DNA of 64,000 nucleotides, from positions 620,001-684,000 of the forward strand of contig CAJTCS010000001.1 in assembly GCA_910574995.1 (NCBI GenBank). Direction: 5' to 3'. The position numbers and the translations under genes are program-made. Positions within the stretch are counted from its first letter, which is position 1. Each line of letters begins with the position of its first letter. Under the pieces are notes generated by a model. That model ran no database searches. It had not been told where the DNA came from and saw nothing but the letters and a program-made list of their open reading frames with translations. Source of the DNA: Oscillospiraceae bacterium. GTDB lineage: Bacteria > Bacillota > Clostridia > Oscillospirales > Acutalibacteraceae. Of this stretch, positions 60,728 through 64,000 are shown one piece after another.

Positions 60728-62607
60728 TCAAAGCGTAGGCCGGACTTGCATAGTCGCTTTCCGGGGTTCTTGGCGGGGCAGATCGGCAACATAGGAGAAC
60801 ACGCCCCGTTCTATATCCTCCTGACGGATAGCCGCTTTCTTTGCGTCAATTTTGGCCTTTTTCGCCGCCTTGGTGCGTTCTTCATACTGCCGTTGCCAAC
60901 CGCTGGCCTTGCGGCGGAGATAGGCTTGATGCCGCCGGTCTTTCAATTCCTCTTTCTTCCGAAGGGCCTCCTGTTCCTCCGGGGTCAACTCCACGTCCCG
61001 GAACGCCGGAGGGATGTACTTGCCCACAAAATTGAAATAGACCTCCACCGCCTGGGTGGTTTCGATACTGCCCTTGCGGTCACGCTCATGGACAAGGATT
61101 TTCTCGACAAACTCATTGAGCATGGTGTTTGTCATATCCTCAAAGCCCTGGTACTTATCAATCAGTGCAATAAACTTTTCCGCCGATTTCTTCCCTTGGT
61201 CGTAGCTGCTGACCGCCTTTTCCAACTCGGCAATCTCGGCGGCAAGCGCCTCCTGCTCCCTGGCGTACTGTGCATCCAAAGCGGCATAGCGGGCATCCGG
61301 CAATCGGCCTAAAGCGTTGTCCTCATAAATCTTACAGACTAACCGCTCCAACTCCCCGGCCCGTTTCTGTGCCGCCGACAGCCTCCGCTTTTTCTTTTTG
61401 ATGTCGCTGTCCTGCTGGCTGGCCTGGGCCTCCTGCACTTCCCGGATGAATGCCGCTCGGTCAGATTTGGCAAAATCAGAAATCGCCTGGAGCATCCCGG
61501 AAATCAGGTCAAGCACGACACTCTCATTGATGCGGTGCTGGGTGGGGCAAAGTACCCCAACAGGGGTCTTGCTGTACTGCCCACAGGTATATTGAGAAAT
61601 GCGCTTGCCGTTGTTGGTACGGTGGACATACATCTTGCCGCCGCAGTCGGCACAGTAGAGCAGTCCGGTCAGCGGTGCGGCCTCGCCGTAGCCGTCCGGG
61701 TAGCGCCTGGAATTTCCCCTGATACGCTGTACGTTGTCAAAAGTCTCCTGGTCGATAATAGCGTCATGGGTATTCTCAAAAATTGTCCACTCGTTTTCAT
61801 CGACATAGTGACTTTTCTTGTCCTTGAAATGCTTGCGGGTCTTGAAATTGATGGTGTGGCCAAATACTCCCGTTTTTTTAAGATTTCAACAACAGTGGAC
61901 GTGCTCCATCTGTAAATATCGTTGAACACCTTGTTTTTGTTCACACCCTCGCCGTGGCGGGCAAGATGAACGGCGGGGATTTCGATTTTGTCAGCGGCCA
62001 GCCGGGTGGCGATTTGATAGGGGCCGTAGCCCTCCAACGTCATGGCGAAAATGCGCTGGACTACAGCGGCAGCTTCTTCATCCACCAGCCAATTTTCCCG
62101 CTTTTCATCCCACAGATAGCCATAAATCACCGTCCCTGTCAGGTGCTTGCCTGTCATGCCCTTGGCCTTGAATACCGATTTGATTTTACGGCTCGTGTCA
62201 CGGGCGTAAAATTCGTACATAATATTCAAGAATGGGGTCATGTCGTTGTCCCCTTTTTCGGTGTCTACATTGTCGTTAATGGCAATCAGCCGCACTCCCC
62301 GCTGGCGAAGAATTTCCATCACTTGGCCGACTTTCAGATAGTCCCGGCCCATTCTGGACATATCCTTGACGATGATGGCCTCCACATTGCCGTCCTCGAC
62401 TTCCTCCATCATCGCCATAAAACCGGGCCGGTCGAAGCGGGTTCCAGAAACGCCGTCATCCGTGAAGTGCTTGAAACGGAGATACCCATTCCGGCGGGCG
62501 AAGTCCTCCAGCATGATTTTTTGATTTTGGATTGAAAAACTCTCCCCATTTAATTCGTCGTCGCGGCTGAGGCGTTCATAGAGCAACGCAATCTTGGTTT
62601 TTGCCAT
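60728..62607 (-). pseudogene. Large serine recombinase (TndX/DUF4368 type) broken by a one-base frameshift
   Basis: N-terminal part (62607 to about 61860): resolvase domain LLYERLSRDDELNGES with catalytic Ser14, DDGVSGTRFDRPGF, VKDMSRMGRDYLKVG. C-terminal part (about 61859 to 60728): zinc ribbon LLYCADCGGKMYV..YTCGQY, coiled coil and a DUF4368-like end VYFNFVGKYIPP. The frames join at REYLG|HTINFKTRK; one extra G in the GGCC at 61858-61861 would restore a 626-residue protein. Catalyses integration/excision between short att sites when intact. Confidence 0.9.
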
Positions 62608-62630
62608 AGCACAGACCTCCTTGAATGAAA

Positions 62631-62697
62631 ATATGCTCTAAGCTGTCCTTGCCTATCACCGAAAAATCAGTGAATTAACAAGTCGCTTAGAGCATAT
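62631..62697. repeat. Perfect 13-bp inverted repeat upstream of the recombinase
   Basis: ATATGCTCTAAGC (62631-62643) and GCTTAGAGCATAT (62685-62697), 41 bases apart and 24 bases from the recombinase start. Could be the element end (att site dyad) or an operator of the recombinase gene. No T run follows. Confidence 0.6.
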
Positions 62698-63033
62698 ATC
62701 ACCCTGTGCTCACAGAAATTTTGGATACACCGAAGGACCATATTTATATTACCATCAGTGAGATACAACACTGGGGGTTTGATGGGGAGTATGTTACGGT
62801 CAAGAAGAAGGCTCCCTTCATAGGACTTATTTGAGAGAGTTCAGATACACCCAGCAATTTGGCAAAAATATCTTTTTCGTATCCACCTCACAAAGACTTG
62901 GCCCGGAACTCCTTAGTTTTACGGTGATAAGGAAGTATAGAAACTATCTTATCATCAACGCTGACAAACAGGGTGCAAAGTAATTTATATGGAGAATGTT
63001 ATTATTAAGTAATAATGTTCTCCATATTTTATA
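62698..63033. other. Degraded stretch with a gene remnant
   Basis: Plus strand 62716-62835 reads EILDTPKDHIYITISEIQHW, GFDGEYVTVKKKAPFIGLI and stop, with no start codon, like the end of an unrecognised protein cut by the inverted-repeat region. The rest shows no gene. ATGGAGAA/TTCTCCAT at 62989-63025 with inner TTATTA/TAATAA is a terminator for the next minus-strand gene. Confidence 0.45.
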
Positions 63034-63759
63034 CTATTTTTTCTCATTCACTTCATAATATAAAATTATTAAATCATATAATTGTTTTTCAATATCTTTA
63101 ATTGCTACTGATTCAAAGAATGTATCAGATAAAATAATAGGTTTATTATCATATGGTGCGGCTTCATTACTTGCAAGGTTGAGCCACCATATATCTTGAA
63201 ACCCAAATTGTCCTTTTGGAAATTCATAATCACTTTTAGGGCATACCCATTTACCATTGTCTTTATGATAATATACGGGAATTTTATACTTTGCATAAAT
63301 AAAATCTCTAATTGAATTTAGAATATTTTTAATATACCATTTAAAAGAAAAATTCATAATATCAACTAATGATATTCCGTTTTCCAAATTTAAAATTTTT
63401 TGATTTCGTTTTTCGTTTTCATCTTGTAATTTTAGTAGTTCAAGTGCATTTATAGAATCATCATTTAAACCAGTCTTTTCTGATATATAATGATTGCTTA
63501 TATTTTTACAATTTGACAATCCAAGTATATAATCAGTCGATACGCTGTATAAATGTGCTAATGCTATTAAGTTAATGGATTTTATTCCACTTTTCATTTT
63601 TTCAATATCTTTTTCCCATGTTCTATAAGTTTTGGTAGTTACTCCAATTTTAATGGCTACATTTTCTTGTGTAAATCTATTTTCTTCACGTAATTCTTTT
63701 AATCTGTTAGGTAATATACTACTCATTATAACACTCTCCTTTGTGTAAATAGAACACAA
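63034..63759 (-). CDS. XRE family regulator with C-terminal domain
   Basis: Up to 241 residues; the preferred start may be the inner ATG of MSSILPNRLKELREENRFTQ, since AGGAGAGTGTTATA precedes it. N-terminal helix-turn-helix RFTQENVAIKIGVTTKTYRTWEKD, YSVSTDYILGL; then a 150-residue tail without known motif. GC is about 28%, far below its neighbours, pointing to separate acquisition. Confidence 0.82.
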   Translation of the reverse strand: MCSIYTKESVIMSSILPNRLKELREENRFTQENVAIKIGVTTKTYRTWEKDIEKMKSGIKSINLIALAHLYSVSTDYILGLSNCKNISNHYISEKTGLNDDSINALELLKLQDENEKRNQKILNLENGISLVDIMNFSFKWYIKNILNSIRDFIYAKYKIPVYYHKDNGKWVCPKSDYEFPKGQFGFQDIWWLNLASNEAAPYDNKPIILSDTFFESVAIKDIEKQLYDLIILYYEVNEKK

Positions 63760-63791
63760 ATAGGTAAATGACTACCTTTAGCTTATCTGCT

Positions 63792-63821
63792 ATTATACTT
63801 TTATAGATTTGTACAAGTCAA
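63792..63821 (-). promoter_or_regulatory. Promoter of the AT-rich XRE gene
   Basis: TTGACT, 18 bases, TATAAT on the minus strand, 33 bases before the gene. Confidence 0.7.
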
Positions 63822-63851
63822 GAAAATATCTTTGAAAGGAGGCATGACTAT

Positions 63852-63941
63852 ATGGAACAACTTTTGCTTTGCATATTGTCTATTTATGAAAATATAATAT
63901 CTTATTTTGTATGTAAATGGCTTGATGAAAAAATTAAGTAA
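63852..63941 (+). CDS. Small hydrophobic peptide, 29 aa
   Basis: ATG 63852, 9 bases after AAAGGAGG. MEQLLLCILSIYENIISYFV then CKWLDEKIK: a single membrane helix with a short charged end (YxxCKWLD), like the many unnamed membrane miniproteins of gut Firmicutes; a type I toxin is possible but no antisense RNA was identified. Confidence 0.5.
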   Translation: MEQLLLCILSIYENIISYFVCKWLDEKIK

Positions 63942-64000
63942 TAAATTTTTCAAGGTATTTTGATAGTTACGCAATAGAACGCCATTTTTGAGGACAGACG

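Larger units (their letters stand above)
48158..64000. mobile_element. Mosaic integrative element interrupting sigG (right end outside the window)
   Basis: From the sigG break on, gene content, orientation and GC change: conjugation remnants (VirD4 tail, relaxase start, oriT), a large serine recombinase with frameshift, regulators and cargo typical of clostridial integrative conjugative elements, and a final 1.3 kb of about one-third GC. The left boundary is taken at the loss of sigG homology (48154-48160). The right boundary was not found. Several decayed, nested insertions are more likely than one intact element. Confidence 0.8.

Overview
The window looks like a chromosome segment of a GC-rich, spore-forming, anaerobic Firmicute, most likely a gut Oscillospiraceae/Ruminococcaceae-type Clostridium relative. 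Support: sporulation genes (a SpoVB-type flippase, yabP, yabQ, a ylmC/ymxH-type gene, sigG), an oxygen-sensitive indolepyruvate:ferredoxin oxidoreductase, a V-type ATPase operon, class I fumarase alpha, a CIRCE-controlled groESL operon, and Gram-positive ribosome-binding sites throughout. No rRNA, tRNA or CRISPR array was seen.

Core part (1 to about 40.2 kb). After the tail of an AMP-forming acyl-CoA synthetase come a radical SAM-TatD pair, metG, a pyridoxamine kinase, and an aromatic-acid operon (paaK-iorA-iorB-paaK-GNAT-ACT). This operon should convert aryl-2-oxoacids to arylacetyl-CoA and arylacetate with ferredoxin reduction and ATP gain. A yabM-to-yabR-like sporulation and division cluster follows, with the HU gene inside it: flippase-hup-rqcP-yabP-yabQ-divIC-yabR. 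Then come fumarase alpha, the hibernation factor hpf, an rRNA methyltransferase and groESL. On the minus strand lies a complete nine-gene V-ATPase operon (H-I-K-E-C-F-A-B-D) whose rotor subunit carries Na+-type ligands. A foldase lipoprotein, an OmpR-type two-component system, a divergent VTC/DUF4956/CotH cluster and two TM2-domain genes follow.

Phage-derived module (40.6-46.3 kb). This compact run of overlapping genes has host-like GC. It encodes a shortened portal-like protein, small connector-like proteins and a contractile-tail baseplate set (LysM hub, XkdQ-like, gp45-like spike, gp46-like wedge, baseplate J, DUF2313-like). I see no capsid, sheath, tube, tape measure, lysis or integrase gene. 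It looks like a domesticated or strongly reduced baseplate module.

Mobile region (about 48.16 kb to the window end). sigG is cut at the codons for its conserved PMIIGE motif; roughly the first 95 residues are missing. From that point a lower-GC mosaic begins: HNH-associated-repeat protein, DUF5348, a frameshifted replication-type protein, a VirD4 remnant, an S1-domain protein, a MntA/HepT toxin-antitoxin pair, M23 and reverse-transcriptase fragments, a relaxase fragment beside an oriT-like region, DUF3847, three sigma-like regulators, KTR, two GntR regulators, an ABC transporter, an XRE regulator and a large serine recombinase broken by a one-base frameshift. The last 1.3 kb is AT-rich. The other end of the insertion is not in the window, so it cannot be decided here whether this is a skin-like excisable element in sigG or a permanent disruption.
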